64,000 nucleotides of DNA. It comes from Ectobius pallidus (Eukaryota; Arthropoda; Insecta; Blattodea; Ectobiidae). The stretch spans positions 161,002,532 to 161,066,531 of the forward strand of contig CAXKWD010000001.1 of the NCBI GenBank assembly GCA_964059195.1. The letters run 5' to 3'. Both the position numbers and the translations under genes were made by a program. Below the pieces are notes generated by a model. The model was not told the origin of the DNA and searched no databases. It saw only the letters and a list, made by a program, of their open reading frames with translations. Below are positions 40,220 to 54,017 of the stretch, piece after piece (position 1 is the stretch's first letter; the number at the start of each line of letters is the position of its first letter).

Positions 40220-40370
40220 ACGGTGGAATGATATATGGCAGGGGAAACACTAGCACCCTGAGAAAACATGTCCCGACCCCATTTTGTCCACCATAAATTC
40301 CACATGGTTTCGCCGAGATTATATCACGAGTCCCAGCGGTGGAAGGCGAGCGGTCTAACCCCTCATCCAT
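40220..40370 (-). repeat. SINE fragment, tRNA-like head
   Basis: The reverse complement reads CCCATGGATGAGGGGTTAGA with a following GGGACTCGTGATATAATCTC region, then a body ending CCCCTGCCATATATCATTCC, resembling insect tRNA-SINE bodies. No clean target duplication. Confidence 0.45.
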
Positions 40371-40506
40371 GGGAATCGATGTTCTAGTGGTTATAGTGGA
40401 TTATTGCTTGCATTGAAAGCCGATCCTATGTCTGCTCATTACATTGGCATGGTGTCCGTTGAAAGAAAAGGACAGTAAAAACAAGGAATTAACTATATAC
40501 GTATAT

Positions 40507-40795
40507 GACCGCCGGCTGGTCATGTGGTTAGCGTCGGCCTGGGTTCGATCCCCGGTACCTCTTCGGATTTTTCTGAGGTAGGGAGTTCTGGAGGGGGGCA
40601 CTCAGCCTCGTGATTCAAATTGTGGAGCTACTTGATAGAGAAGTAGCGGCTCCGGTTATGAAAACCACCATTAACGGCCGTGGGTATCGGCATGCTGACC
40701 ACATGCCCCAAATCCTGCCATCTGCCTGTGGTAGATGACGCAGCGGTCGGGTGATAGGCCAAGTCCCTCCAGGGATGTACTGCCACGGAGTTTAT
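40507..40795 (+). repeat. tRNA-derived SINE, family 3
   Basis: A-box-like GCTGGTCATGTGGTTAGCG is followed closely by B-box GGGTTCGATCCCC; the gap is shorter than usual, implying a deletion in the head. The body (TTCGGATTTTTCTGAGG... to ...CCAAGTCCCTCCAGGGATG) is about 230 bases. Open frames overlapping it are not genes. Confidence 0.7.
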
Positions 40796-41639
40796 AAACG
40801 TATATATGTAATATGAACTTGCAATATAAATACTAGTATATAAGCTGAATAAGAGAACGATAGTTGAAATAGATATTATAGAAGTTCTAAATGAATTAGC
40901 TTATCTGATAAAACACATTTATAATACAGGAGAGTGTTTATGTTTATTGATTAAAGTTATTTGTGTCCTTGTGATGCATGAGTTCACATAATTAATATCA
41001 TATAACAATTTCATGCTCGACCTCTGTTGTGTTTTTGTTTTGTGTGTGACACAGTTTGTTCACAGTCTCTAGAGCTCACGCCATAGCGTTTCATGCTGGG
41101 CGACATAACTATAAATGTAGGTCCAGCTGACGATATAAGTCCTCAGAGCAGTCATAACGCTATGAAATATTCATATGCTCACTTAGCTCGGTTTTGCGTT
41201 TAAACATGAATTTTGGGCATCACAGTCATAGGGAATGTTCTGGCCGCACAGAAAGGCAAGTTGGCATCTGACCAGGCCTTCAGTTCTTGTATCACGGATT
41301 GAACTGGACATTTCATTTTAACCCTCACATTCGTAATGAGGCATTTTGGTTTCCCGAAACAGTTTGTGTATAAAACACCATCCACTAAAATTGTCAACTG
41401 GGGCTCCTTTTCACGAAATTACGAATTTGATAACTGATCTAATAGTTTTACTTTTATTCTCATAGGTAATACCATGAGAGTTAACGAGTTTATCGATAGA
41501 TTCGTGACTGGTAAATTGCGCTAAAGATGTTTTCCAAATTGTTTTATGTATTACTAACCTTAGTATTGATGTATATCGGATTTACAGAAGGTGAAATGAC
41601 GGTAAGGTTGGAAAGGTTGAATCAGACTGAAAAATTCAA

Positions 41640-41706
41640 TGCCATAACCCGAATTTGAACCGGGATCTTCGGCTCTAGGTGCCGCTCTTCTACCATTGAG
41701 CTATCA
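41640..41706 (-). repeat. tRNA-like SINE head
   Basis: The reverse complement gives GATAGCTCAATGGTAGAAGA, about 25 bases, then CCCGGTTCAAATTCGGG with a paired stem. It looks like a decayed tRNA or SINE head: the D-arm and T-arm are recognisable, but acceptor ends do not pair and no convincing anticodon arm forms. Confidence 0.5.
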
Positions 41707-42179
41707 TGAAAATGTGCCGGTACAACATTGAATTCTCCAACTGACTCACTCATCCCGGTATACCACTTCCGGTAATGATGTGGTTTGTTCATCAATACGT
41801 CCAGTCTATCTCTACAAAAATAATTCCATTGATGGCTGATTAATAACTATTGATGAATTTTTCCCGTAGAATGTGTTTCATTACAACCTTAAAATACATA
41901 TGATTAACGGGTTTTATAAACTTTTTTCAAAACCTTAACCGTACTTCCACACATTTTTTTCATATCGTATGCGATTCTGCATGACTGTATAAGAGTGTAT
42001 TTAAATACTTAGCTAAATGTCCCTGTCCGTGTCCATGAATGACAGGCACTGTCAAATTTCAGACAATTCAAACAAAAACTGTTTGGATACCTTACTTACT
42101 TAGGCATATCGCTTTGTACATAAAAAGTTTTAGCTCTGAATAAGGATGCAAATGATCTAGAAAAGCCATAGGCGTTATA

Positions 42180-42405
42180 TTTCATTTGTATTATTTATAG
42201 GGTTTTTATTGTAATTGTAATTTTAATTATTATTATTGTTATTTCATATCTTAAATGTAGTTACAGTGCTTTTTCTTTTCTTTATTGTATTTTTTCTTGT
42301 AATCTTTGTATTCTAATTTTAGTTTATGAATCCTGGTAAAAGAGAAAAGAAGATATAATGGTTAGTCTTATCTCTACCAGGCTAAATAAATAAATAAAAT
42401 TAAAA
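42180..42405 (+). repeat. LINE 3' UTR and terminal hairpin
   Basis: An AT/T-rich segment ends in TCCTGGTAAAAGAG...CTCTACCAGGCTAAATAAATAAAT. The CCTGGTA/TACCAGG arms and the AAATA tail match the layout of the 14761-14836 LINE tail, so this is a 5'-truncated insertion of a related LINE. Confidence 0.65.
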
Positions 42406-43540
42406 TAATATAGCCTAAATGAAACGTCCAGTTTTCCTGGACACCTGTCAAAAACGGCAAAGCTTCCCAAAATACAATATTGAGTATATACTAACAAGTA
42501 ATTAATTTGTACTGTGTGTCTGGGAGACAAAATAAGAAGGGGAATACAGAAAATAATAAAACTTTAAATAAAGAACAAAGTTCGCTCTGCTCTATATATC
42601 TCATACTATCTTAGTATTATGCCTGTTATGTATTCAATAATTCCAGATTGCTACAATACAAAGTTTTCCATGACAAAGAGATACTGAACTGAACAAACGA
42701 AAACAAGAGAGAAAAAGACCAAGTCTCAAAGGAAGTATGTGTACTGAAGATAGGACACTCTAACCAACTCTTGTCTTAGCAGGATCTTCTTTCCACAAAC
42801 CTCATCAAGTTACAAGGAGGTTCCCTGAAACATTTTGCCGCAAGAAGAGCAAGTGGCTTGGTTGTAATACCGACAAGAAGTAGCTCTCAGTACGTTCTAC
42901 CCAATGCAAAGGATTATGTTGTGCCACTATAGCTACCAGAGAGCTGAGGTTCGGTGCTTTGCGGTGCCCCTTCTACTCATGTGAGCTCACTTCATCTCTA
43001 GGGCATTGAATCTAAATGCCAATGTATGGCTTTTCTTCTATACTTTTTGTGCTCGTGTTTTGTTAAACCACACACTGAGAAAATAGAACTGTGCGAAGAG
43101 TTCTTTCCTCTTTATGAAGCTGATTTGTTTATGAGTGCCACTGAAATTGTCTGGTTTCTTTTGTTCTTTGTGCTGTGCTCCTTTTGTTATTCGCATTCAG
43201 TATAGAGAGATTATGAGAGTGAACAATCTGCTCCTTTCTTCTCTAAAATAATATTTTTTTTATATAAAAAAAAGAACTGAAAATAGAACGACAGATATAG
43301 ATTACAGCTGGACTAATAATAACAGTTATAGACCTATTATGAATTGATAGTTTCACTTGTCTACCCAGTTATTTGCTTTAAAAAATAATTATATTATTTC
43401 AAAATAAAATATAGCCTATATTACTTTAGTCAATAACAAAACAAAACAAAATTTCTTTAACAATTTTAAAAATACGGTTCGCAATAAGAAGTATCCAAAC
43501 GATTGACTGTAATTTTTTTGACCAAATCTCACCCTCATCT

Positions 43541-43740
43541 NNNNNNNNNNNNNNNNNNNNNNNNNNNNNNNNNNNNNNNNNNNNNNNNNNNNNNNNNNNN
43601 NNNNNNNNNNNNNNNNNNNNNNNNNNNNNNNNNNNNNNNNNNNNNNNNNNNNNNNNNNNNNNNNNNNNNNNNNNNNNNNNNNNNNNNNNNNNNNNNNNNN
43701 NNNNNNNNNNNNNNNNNNNNNNNNNNNNNNNNNNNNNNNN
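43541..43740. other. Assembly gap (200 N)
   Basis: Exactly 200 N, a placeholder length; true size unknown. Open frames spanning it are meaningless. Confidence 1.
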
Positions 43741-44369
43741 ATGCGAGAATGAAGAAACGAAAGAAAGTGAATGTCCTGTACTTTTCATGGAAATTATACC
43801 GAAAAATATCCCCTACTTTAATACAGATTCAGGCTATGTATTGGAAAGCAAATAAACAAACAAGGCTCAGTGATGATGACGATCACATGGCAAGGGAAAG
43901 AACAGGTAGAGAAAGCTCTCATAAGTAAAAAAACCCCGCATTGGTGGTTGCTTTGAGAACAAACTATTGTTTCGTCTAAAATGCAGTATAATCGACCTTC
44001 CTGAAAAATGATTGAGGGGAATATTTTGCTTATTTTGCAAGGGGGTGCAAAGGTATTTAAATAAATATACTACATTCACTTATATTTGAGCCTTTTGGTT
44101 TTACAAAATTTTATCGTCACACATGAACTTTGAATTTCCGGTCTCAGGGAAAATTCCACTATTCAGATTATTACCGTGAAAGTTAGAAGAAAAGGGCTCT
44201 GAAGTAATCATCACACGGCAAGTTGCTGTGACACCTGAGAACGGTTTTTTAGTGCAAGATCTTCTGTAATGATACGGATTCAGCAAACCAGAAGAATAAA
44301 AATATAGGCCTACCATTGAACTAATTATAACATAACAAAACTACATTCAAAATGTTTAAAAAGTTTATT

Positions 44370-44665
44370 GACCGATCCTGTTTTAACTCGACCGTTCGGC
44401 ATTTTGTCTGTCTGTCTTGTTTGTAACGCAGCCACGGCCAAACGCGTGTTTTGATTTTCTACCAATTTGGTAAGAATATTTTTTGAAGGATTTTTATATG
44501 TTCAAGACGGAGACCATTTGAATGGTTCGGTTTCATCATGCAGTCCGACCGAATGCGTTGTTTGCTCTTCTGGCATGATTGTTCCCTGAAGTGAACGAAA
44601 ATGACACATGTTTAAGGCTTACAATATTTTATTCCATTTCAAATTGGTGGCCGTTTTAATTGATG
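44370..44665 (+). repeat. Dispersed repeat R2, second copy
   Basis: Shares GGCATTTTGTCTGTCTGTC, GTAACGCAG, ATTTTCTACCAATTT and the closing GTGGCCGTTTTAATTGATGA with 36040-36545. Confidence 0.6.
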
Positions 44666-45866
44666 AAAAGCAGATTTTAAGTTTTCTGTTTTGTTTTTGG
44701 ACACGAGGTCCACTTCTACAGAACATTGCTAGGTCACAATTAGGGCCTGGTTTCTTAGGTTTAAAACTATTTTGTTCCTGGCGAGGTACCCGGGATATTT
44801 TAACATAATTATCCGTTTCATTGTCATGGCAGTCACAAAGTTCAATCTTATAAAATATAAAAATTTCTAAATAAGAGGTTATAAAATAAAACTGTTTTTT
44901 ATTAAAATACTATAAAATATGTAAACAAATGATGTATAACTAATATCATTATTATTGTTCTACTAAAAATAAATTACTTTTTAAACATTTGTCTCAATTG
45001 TGCCTTGCTCTTAGTTACCAGTAGCCTATCTTTTTAAGAGAAAATATATTTTGGATTTTGTAATTTTCTCATTTTGTACCTCATTGCCTCGAGAAAGCAA
45101 ATCGTCAGTGAATCGAAATCCCCTGATTCTTTAGAAGCAGATTAAAGGCATTCTCAAGAAGCTTACACTTGCAGTTTATTCACAGTGTTTGCACCAGCGA
45201 GCCCCGAAAGGGAAGTATTCTAAAAGCTGTCTAATTAATTTAAATATGTTCTTGTTGAGTTTATGCGATGGAGGTAGAAATAACATGAGGCAATTCTAAA
45301 ATTAATCAAGTTCTAAAAAACTGTTGAAAACTAAGCGAATAGTGTTCCCATCGTTTTTTTCGCTTCATAGCAATGGGATCATTAGGAAAAATTAAATTAT
45401 TGTATTTTATCAATGTGTTTATGGTAGTTATTAAAGCGAAACTTAAAAAGCTTGACTTTAAATGATAAAAACAAAAATAAAACTATTTTAATACGTTAAA
45501 GAAACTAATATGGGGTTTATTAACACCTAAATATCTGGGCCCTAGTAATAACATAAACAAATCAATATATTCAGTGGCCATCCAGCGAGATCTGAGTTAC
45601 TATTATGCAATCGAAATTTAGTTTAATTTCTATAAAACTGCAGAAATTTTAATCTGAAAAAAAAAAAGTTTTTAAACATAGTTTTATGGCTCCACTTGTT
45701 TCGTTTGGCAACACTATTCACGGCACAGGAAATAAGTTGCTGTAACATGGCCAAAATCTTAAATGCGAATTTTACTATTCTAGAACTCTCAAATACATAC
45801 TGCTTTCTTTACATTTTCCGACTAGATTTTACACTGATCATGCAAGACGTCACGATGACAACAGGT

Positions 45867-46223
45867 TAGAGTAGGATTACTTCCACAAAGTCTCTGGCCT
45901 TGAAGACTAACCCAGCCAGCGAGCTTCTCTTTACGTCACGTTACCACCTTGCGCGGATTCGCTGCGCGTAAGATCAGTGAGCTACTGTTGAGCACAGAGT
46001 GAAGATCATGCAGCATGTCGCCAGTCGTAGAAAATACTATAATAATTGAGTGGAGGGATAATGCCGCAGCGAGAGAGAAAGACAACACGTGGAGTGGGAT
46101 AGGAGAGCTGAACCAATCAGGGTGCAGCTACCTCCCCTAGGCAGGAACTCTACGAACGGTGAGACTCGCTCCTAAGGTATATACGTAAAAACCCAGAGAT
46201 TTTGTGGAAGTAATCCTACTCTA
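45867..46223. mobile_element. Long-TIR miniature element, superfamily unknown
   Basis: The left arm AGAGTAGGATTACTTCCACA and following AAGTCTCTGG are mirrored at the right end (CCAGAGATTTTGTGGAAGTA and on to CTACTCT), about 32 bases with one or two mismatches, around a 357-base element. The interior is relatively GC-rich and contains GCGCGGATTCGCTGCGCG. Flanks do not give a clear target duplication. No coding frame. Confidence 0.75.
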
Positions 46224-49200
46224 CGTTTGGTGTCATGACACTCATTATGCCAATTCTTCGACGGTATCAAACATTAACATGCCTAAATTATGTTCTAACA
46301 TGATAGAACCAGTTTTAGGAAACAAAAACCTACACTCTGAATGAAAGGGAATGCAATTGAATATATTATGTTACACACGAGAGGCGCTCGCAATATAAGA
46401 TCGACAGAGATGGAAAGTCACATTAGCCCAATCACGTCACTCTAGTGAAGCATGTCACTGCATCATGGTAGCTTTCAACAGTCTGCAGTCATTTGCAAAA
46501 TGTCTTATAATAAGGCTTAATGCCGCTAATTGGATTCGCATTGAAGGCGGTGGTTGTAATAGTACTTGTTCAACACCCTCTCACTGCTGAGATCACAGAA
46601 TCATGCATAGACGTGCAAACGTGGTTGCATTTATGTTCTTCAACGAATTTGAGCAATAGAAAACGCTCTATATTCCTATTAACATTCAACAATGAGTACC
46701 GTATTAATATACTCACTTAGAAAGAGCTGCAATAACATAACCAGGCTTTGAATGTTCATACAGGGACTGAAGACTCAAGTTTAGTGTGGCATGTACCCAC
46801 AATGACGTCGCTGTGTATGGACAGAAACTAAACAGCATAAGCAGTGCGTGCCTCGAGTGCGTTTACTGCAGTCTACACGAAGATGATAATAGGACAATTG
46901 ATTTACATTCGTAAACATCACTGGTCACCATTTATGTGTACAATACAAATCGGATATATTTTTTATCATGCCTTCATTATAAAAATGATAAGGAACGTTC
47001 TTCACTTTTTACTTCCATCAGATTAAACTTGAGCGCAATTCTTGTTATCGCGTGATTTATCACGAGAAAAAATCGTGAGAAAATCGCAAAAAAAATAAAT
47101 TACTCCTATTACTTGCAATTTTCATTGCAATTGAACTATTTCCTTTTAAAGACCTAAATTAGTCGTTTGTTACTGAAAGTTTAGTCTGTCGGATTTTCAG
47201 ATATCTGCGTAAGAACTTCGTGAAGTTGGAAGTATATATTCTGACTTTCATCACCGATGGCATTTCTCCTTGCACTCATTCAAGTCAGAGGCTTAGTCGA
47301 ATCAAGGTCCATAGTGGCAGGTCCTGTTGGGTTATGCCAATTACTGAAGTAGAAGGTAAACTCTTCATGGATCCAAACCGTAATATGTACAACAGTGAAA
47401 TTTAGTAAAAAGCATTTATTTTTGATCGACCATACTATAACATGCTTATTATATGTGATGTAACCGTATCTTCATGACATCCATTAAAGTACATATTTTG
47501 ATTCAACACTTGTGTGGTATCGATTATTATCGAACACGAATGTTCTTGAAATCTTGAAACAGCAAATAAACTGTGTGAAAAACAACCTTAATTTAAAATA
47601 AAATAAATGCTGTTCGTGATAATTTTAATATCACACTAAACTGAGCTAATTTCGTGTTGTAATAATCCGTTGGTTTCAAGAAAATGGCCAAGAAGCTACG
47701 ACTAGACCGCACGCCATCAGCTGTCATCTATTGCAGAAGACAAGAACTACGATAATTTACAGCTGATTTCCGAAGTCAGGTATTTTAGTTTGTTTTATGA
47801 TTCTAAAATTTCAAAACTTAATTAAGCATTTAATTATGGTCGAACAAAAACAACCGTATCGTATGTAATTGCCTGTAATGGTAATTAAGATACCCTTATC
47901 TTAAAAATGTCACTAAAGGGACGTTGCATAAAGTGTTATATTAAAATGTTTGGCCATGATAAGGGATACTCACTCCATTGGAGTCATAGTGTGACAATAA
48001 TCCGAAGTAGCTAACACGAATGAAGCATAATACGAAAAAAAGGGGCGAATAAATTGTTCTATAATTTCTTCTTCCACGTGTAATGATATTAAGTAACCCC
48101 TCCTTCAACATATAAGTTTTAAATGGAGCAATGTAATTTATTATACTTTCCATATATGGATATTACATGGTTGATACATGTAACGTTGTTGCGCTATGTT
48201 GTAATATTATAGCGTAATTTGGGTAAGCTCCAGGGCGAGTTCGTTCATGCGGCCATGTCCCCAAACTTGTCTACTACCTCGCAGAATATGATGTGCAGAT
48301 GACTGCTCATACTCTGACACTGCAATATGCGTAATATCATGTAAGGTCTGCCAAACTACATGTCCCTCAATAAGGCTATTAATATAAAAATCAGTCAATG
48401 AACTAACCATTTTCACTCGCCTAGGACATTTACAAATACCAACCCTCTGGAATTGTTTGTTTATTAATATACTTATTAAAATATTCCACTTGCATCAGTA
48501 CGAATTTAACAATTATCACATCTGAATAATGAAATTAACTTAAACATATGCTTTGCATAGTAAAGACGTACTAAGAACTTAATCATATAACTTAATAAAA
48601 AAATAATTTATAGTTTTTGTTTATAATAAGTTTAAGATTATGTTAAATATAAAAGTTAACAAAATCAACATGGTATAGAATGGTTTATTGGCGTTCCTAA
48701 TATTCTTTTTAACACCCTCGGTTACAATCTGCTTATGCAAGATATCCTTTAGACTACAAAATTCACTTGTATGAGAAAAGGACACAGCTACAAATACCAC
48801 AAAATAAGCATTTTAAAACCTCAACATAACATTGAATATAACACAAATGAATGAAACTTGCTATGCATACAATAACCTATTATTTAGAATCTTCTGTTTT
48901 TTCATTCATTTCTTTTTTATAAAAGTAACATTTTACCTAATTAAAAAACTTGTTACCTTCATTGTATTAAAATTATTAAAATGTTACGGTACTATTTAAT
49001 CTTAATAATTTATTTCCAATGAACTCTTCTCTCCAGTGTTGAGCTGCTTCAAATTCAAAGAGGATGTGATTCGCATATACTGTACTTTGAATTAAAAAGA
49101 GGATACAATCCATTCACAGTAGTCTTTCTCTTATTTTTCAACGTCTATATACCTAAAACACGATATAGGAACATAGAACATACAGGAGATAGGGAACACT

Positions 49201-51189
49201 GGCGTCAGAAATTCTCCGTACGAAGACATGGACCTGCCACTAGGCAGAATACTAAATAATAATATAATATACCTAACCTCCACCATGTTGAATCTATCCT
49301 CTCTACTTTATTAAATGAAACTAACAAATTTTTTACAGCCTAAAATAACTAGCTTTTCCATGACTACAGCCGAGGGCTGGAGAAAAATAAGTTTCGGGCT
49401 GCTTGAGGCCAATTAGACAATACTGTCCCATAGGCTACTATCTCAAACAGTGTAACTAATTTCTTTACACCTGAATTTCTCTCTCCCTTCCCTCTACCTA
49501 CATTTCGCACCTTCCCTGTACATTTCTATTCCCGCTTTCCCAGTATAGTCTCTCATATCGCCTTCCTGTCCACAGCTCTCCATCACACGTATATCGACAG
49601 TGATGTTCGGAATGCTGATGGGCTACAAAAAATGACAACTATATGTTGGGGTGTGTATTAAACAAAACCGGAAAAGGGTGAAAGTACAAAAATAACGAGA
49701 TAGGAGCCTGTGCTCACAAAGCGTGTACTCATACGAGTGGTGATATATATATACACACGATCGCTAATGATAACATTGCTGTTGCATCGTCAATTGCAAC
49801 CATGTCACATGTAAAGAACCGTCTCTCACCACTCTGCAAATAATTCACAATATGCATTTTTTTGTATTTTTTGTCGGGTGTTATGCTTCTAAATAATATA
49901 AATTACCCAAGTACATTCATACATCTACTACAGTAACTATTTGTACACCTTATTTAACACAGATTACGGATATAGTTAGAGTAACAGGCCATATTGCAAG
50001 GACTGTGAATTAAGTTGTTTTATCCTCATGCAAAGACGTATTCTACTTAAAGCAGAACTTAAAGCTACAGTATGCACATAGATAGACAGACAGAATCAAA
50101 CATGTTTCTGAAAACTGTATTTTTAGATTCAGGGCACCTCAAAATATCTAGGCTATTTACGCTGAAAAGTTGCCATAGGTTTTCAGGGTATACCTATAAC
50201 TTAGTAGACTCTATAGGGTACGGGTAGATGTAAAAAGTCCTAAAAGTATTTCTTATATGAAAATTAAAATTTACCCATAATCTGTAATATAAACCATGAA
50301 TAAAGGTTCCTGAAAGTCTACTAAACTATATAACGTCCACGCTATTGTCATCAGAACAGGGCAGAAACCAAATAAATCCCGAGATAAGAGGGATTAATGC
50401 AACATACCTCTATAAAGGAAAATCTGGGGAAAACATTTAAAACTACAATTAAAACTTGAACCGTTTACTTACCCTCCTACAAATCCCCACTTACATAATA
50501 ATTACGTAACTTGCAGACCAATGCAAATAGCTATTTATGTACGAAGTACGGACGAATCTAGTATAGCAAGCTATATATAAAAAAAAGTAATGTGAAAAAC
50601 GGGTAAATTAGATACATTTTATTCATACATTAGCTTCGGCCTAATTTCGTAGACACTTCTTTCACAAAACACAAGCTCACTTTTAAGCTTTACATAATAA
50701 AGTACTGAAAATTAACCCTATTATCATTGTTTATGTAACAAAATATTTATGTATTTACGAATTATTACAATGTTCAGGAGTATGGAAAGCTTTATGTTTA
50801 ATATCACGATAGGCCTAAAAGTAGAGTATGTTTGTTTTAACTAAAATAAATCCCTTTATTATCAGAAATGACACACCATAATCATATTATATACCAAACC
50901 TCATTAAATATTATAAATCTTCATAATCCATTAACGCACAAAACAAGAATATTACAGCCACTAAATACATCAAATCCCTTTTTTAACATTAACTTTAATC
51001 AGCTTGCTGTGATGTCACCTACTAAGTTTTTTTTATTATTTTATTTTTTATTTGGAACTTTAGTGATACGCATTTGAACACCTAGGTCGCATCACGTGTC
51101 AGGTTCTGGGGGTATGTCGTTTGGCCATGTCAATTGTAAGTCATGGGTTTCAATTTTAACTCATTACCAGTTTTAATAGGCTTAATGAT
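46224..51189. other. Unassigned AT-rich stretch
   Basis: The minus frame 48416-48207 (69 codons) reads protein-like but has no recognised domain. Around 49987-50160 a segment with ATGTTTCTGAAAACTGTATT matches 61799-62290 weakly. No exon supported. Confidence 0.35.
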
Positions 51190-51343
51190 GTAGGATGAAA
51201 TAACGGCGATGGTAAAGTAAATATCCAATCCTGTATTTACCTGTACGACTGGGAGAACCACAAAAAATCAAATCAAATTGGCCGACAACGGGATTTGAAC
51301 CCGTGACTTCCCGAGTGCGAGCAGAGTCTTCCCGCTCGATCCT
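51190..51343 (-). repeat. tRNA-derived SINE, family 2, reverse copy
   Basis: The reverse complement carries B-box GGGTTCAAATCCCG and a body GTGGTTCTCCCAGTCGTACA...ACTTTACCATCGCCGTTATT, shared with 53074-53235. The A-box end is degraded. Confidence 0.7.
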
Positions 51344-51494
51344 ACTTCCTTGTTTTTATTTCAGATTCACGTTTACATAGCTGTATATAGGAAAACTAAA
51401 TAACTGTTTTTTTTTTAACTTACAAGCATCCCTGTAAATAGCCACTCTACATAATAACGACAGTACTAACGCATGTAAATTATGCTTGCCAATG

Positions 51495-51497
<3 letters not shown>

Positions 51498-51536
<39 letters not shown>
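51498..51536 (+). repeat. (ATT)n microsatellite
   Basis: About thirteen ATT units. Confidence 0.95.
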
Positions 51537-51537
<1 letters not shown>

Positions 51538-52369
51538 GTAAATGTATATTTGATTATAGCATTATTATTATTATTGCGGACTACAGTGTGAAAGAACATT
51601 CTATTTTGTAAGGGAATTCTGTGATCACATGTTTAAAAGTGTCCTACGATCCTCTAATGCGGAATGTCTTATGGAGATTATGGCTATTGGAAGTAATTTA
51701 TTGTTAATTCGAAGTACTGTACAATATATTTAAGGATCACTTGCGTTTATGCTCCATAAATCTGATGTTTTCCCAACTGATCTATCAGAACATGAAATTT
51801 AGAATAAAGAATGTCTCCCAGAAATCAACAGAATCAACTGGGCGGGACACACTACATGGTGATGTAGCCTATAACTGGCATAAGTGTAAGGTAAGATGTG
51901 TCAAGTGTTTTATAGTGAAATGAGAAGTATGAATGACGATGATGAGGTGAGGAAGGGTGAAACGAAGGCCCGGTGCCGACACTATCCTACTCTTGTCGAA
52001 AGACACCAAGGGGACCGCCAGATTTAACGTTCTCATCCAACGGACGAATCACTATCAACAGTGACTTATCCTCCGCGTCATAAGTACTGCGAAGAGGTTT
52101 GGAATTTAGTCTAGTACAGAGTTGTGAGTAAAATCCCTTCTAAATCCAGCCCTCGGGGTCACATTAAACAATCCGCTCCTAAATATTTTACAAAACACAA
52201 TCATGCAGATATTTTGGACAATGTTTCATAAAAACTGTTTATCATGAACCTATTGTTATTTTCTTGGAAAATTGTGCGTACTTAAGGTATTAGTGGTAAA
52301 TTAGGCAGAATTATCTACAAACCTTATTCATTTAATATACCACTACGGAAATCAAATTTATCAACCCAT

Positions 52370-52450
52370 CTCGGTAACTTTTCCCGACCAGGAATCAAAC
52401 CGGGACCGCTGCGTGAGACGAGCAAATGCATCCCCTGCGCAACAAAGGAC
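52370..52450 (-). repeat. tRNA-like SINE head
   Basis: The reverse complement reads TTTGTTGCGCAGGGGATGCA ... GGTCCCGGTTTGATTCCTGG, a tRNA-type A/B box pair at SINE spacing. The body beyond is not matched to another copy here. Confidence 0.5.
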
Positions 52451-53073
52451 CTAAAATCTCTCTACTACATTGTAAAATATGCACATTAACTATTGAAGGC
52501 ACTTTTCAACACGTTAGAATAGCTAAAGGACCAAATTTCAGCAGTACATGACATGGTTTATGGGTATACGAATGATTAAAGCTTTGGTATCCCAGATATT
52601 AGTGTGAATTCCCTAACCGCACTGCTGAGGAACACGCTATGCTCCCCGCTGGCAGATCACGCCCTATTCACCTACTTATCAGAGACAAAAGACGTCAGTA
52701 CTAATGATCCACTGCTCTCGGTCAGCATATGAAACATTTTAGGTCATGTTGAAAAATCCCATGCGTGATGCCAACATAGATTCCTCGCAGATAAGAATGT
52801 TTATAGACATACCCTGGCTAGCATTCATAAAATGACTGCACAATATATAACTGAAATAAGTCGCTCTTCGTGTATTGGTACATTGCATGTTAGATTCTCT
52901 TCTCAAGGGTTCAAACCTAACGGAAGGAGAACGATTTCCCGAACGAAAAGACGACAGAATAGTTCCTCACAGAAGGGCCTAAGATTGCAAGATCAATAGA
53001 GAACCTCTTAAATATTTAACATAGCCTCTAACGAAAATAAGAGGCATGGCAGTACAATAATATAATATAAAGA

Positions 53074-53235
53074 ACCGACCGAATAGGCCGAGAAGTTAGC
53101 TTCTTGGACTCGCATTAAGGAGGTCCCGGGTTCAAACCCCGTGGTTATCCCAGTCGTAAAGGCAACTGTCAAATTGTTTTTTTTCTACCATGACTCATCG
53201 CCACTACTTCATCTTGTATTATAGTCATGAAAGTT
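53074..53235 (+). repeat. tRNA-derived SINE, family 2
   Basis: The head ACCGACCGAATAGGCCGAGA leads to CTTGGACTCGCATTAAGGAG and B-box GGGTTCAAACCCC. The body (GTGGTTATCCCAGTCGTAAA...CATCGCCACTACTTCATC) matches 51190-51343 in reverse. Confidence 0.75.
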
Positions 53236-53870
53236 TAATATTAATTGAAATCAACAGACGCCATAAACACATCAACAATAGAAAACAGTTGCACATCAAT
53301 TGTTACATGGCCTATTGGTATACACACAAAACCTGAAAGCCTAATATGACCTGGATGTACAAAGAAGTATAATTAAAACTGATATTAATAAAATATTTAA
53401 AGAGGAAGATGCCTTATACTGTCATGTCTGAATAACTATATGGACATTTAACAAAATTTTCTTAACGTAAACTTGCAGAAGTAAGAGAAAGTGGTCAATG
53501 AGCTACATGACACTACCATGAAAGATGCTTAACCCAAATATAAAATTAGGTTTCCATCTGGTGTCTCGTTTTCGAGCAATTTCTTTAAGTCCTTAATTAC
53601 GCAATTTGTCGTAAAACATAAAGTCATCGTAAACGAACTCCTCTTTCAGCTGTGCTGGAAGTACATCAATGTGGCCAATCGTACTCATTCAGAGGCCTTG
53701 GATTCTTTCATAGCGTAATCTAATGTATAACAATTAGATTATAATACAAAACTGATAAAGAAACGCCTACTGAGCCAAAGAATAACATATTTTAATAAAA
53801 AGTGGATCAGAAAGGACTGAACATAATATAATAAAGATTGATTTACAACACAATAAACAAACTTTAAAAA

Positions 53871-54017
53871 TCATTTGTTGTGACAATTCTTGTCTATTTC
53901 CATGCCAACGTAGAAAACGGACATAAATAAATTTAAAGCCTTATTCCATACAGCTACTCCGTCTTCGTTCAGGCCCAACTCACCTTCAAGTATCTTGATT
54001 AAATATGAGTTAAACAC
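53871..54017 (-). CDS. Globin exon 3 (helices G-H and stop)
   Basis: Encodes residues 204-251 and a TGA stop at 53873-53871. The acceptor is GTGTTTTTTAG|GTGTTT (AG at 54019-54018). The peptide opens VFNSYLIKILEGELGLNEDG and then gives the H-helix pattern VAVWNKALNLFMSVF, the usual end of a globin. It is too short (49 codons) to show as a long open frame and was found by looking for the missing G-H helices. A plus-strand TTTAAT at 53791-53796 reads ATTAAA on the gene strand, about 75 bases past the stop, and may be the polyadenylation signal. Confidence 0.84.
   Translation of the reverse strand: MFNSYLIKILEGELGLNEDGVAVWNKALNLFMSVFYVGMEIDKNCHNK

Noticed and set aside
41640..41706. Possible true tRNA gene on the minus strand
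   Set aside because: T-arm and D-arm look right, but acceptor ends do not pair and the anticodon arm is not convincing; treated as a SINE head.
43426..43928. Open frames spanning the N run
   Set aside because: They are open only because the 200 N hide stops.
48207..48416. 69-codon minus frame that reads protein-like
   Set aside because: Unrecognised, short and without convincing splice sites; not enough to call a gene.
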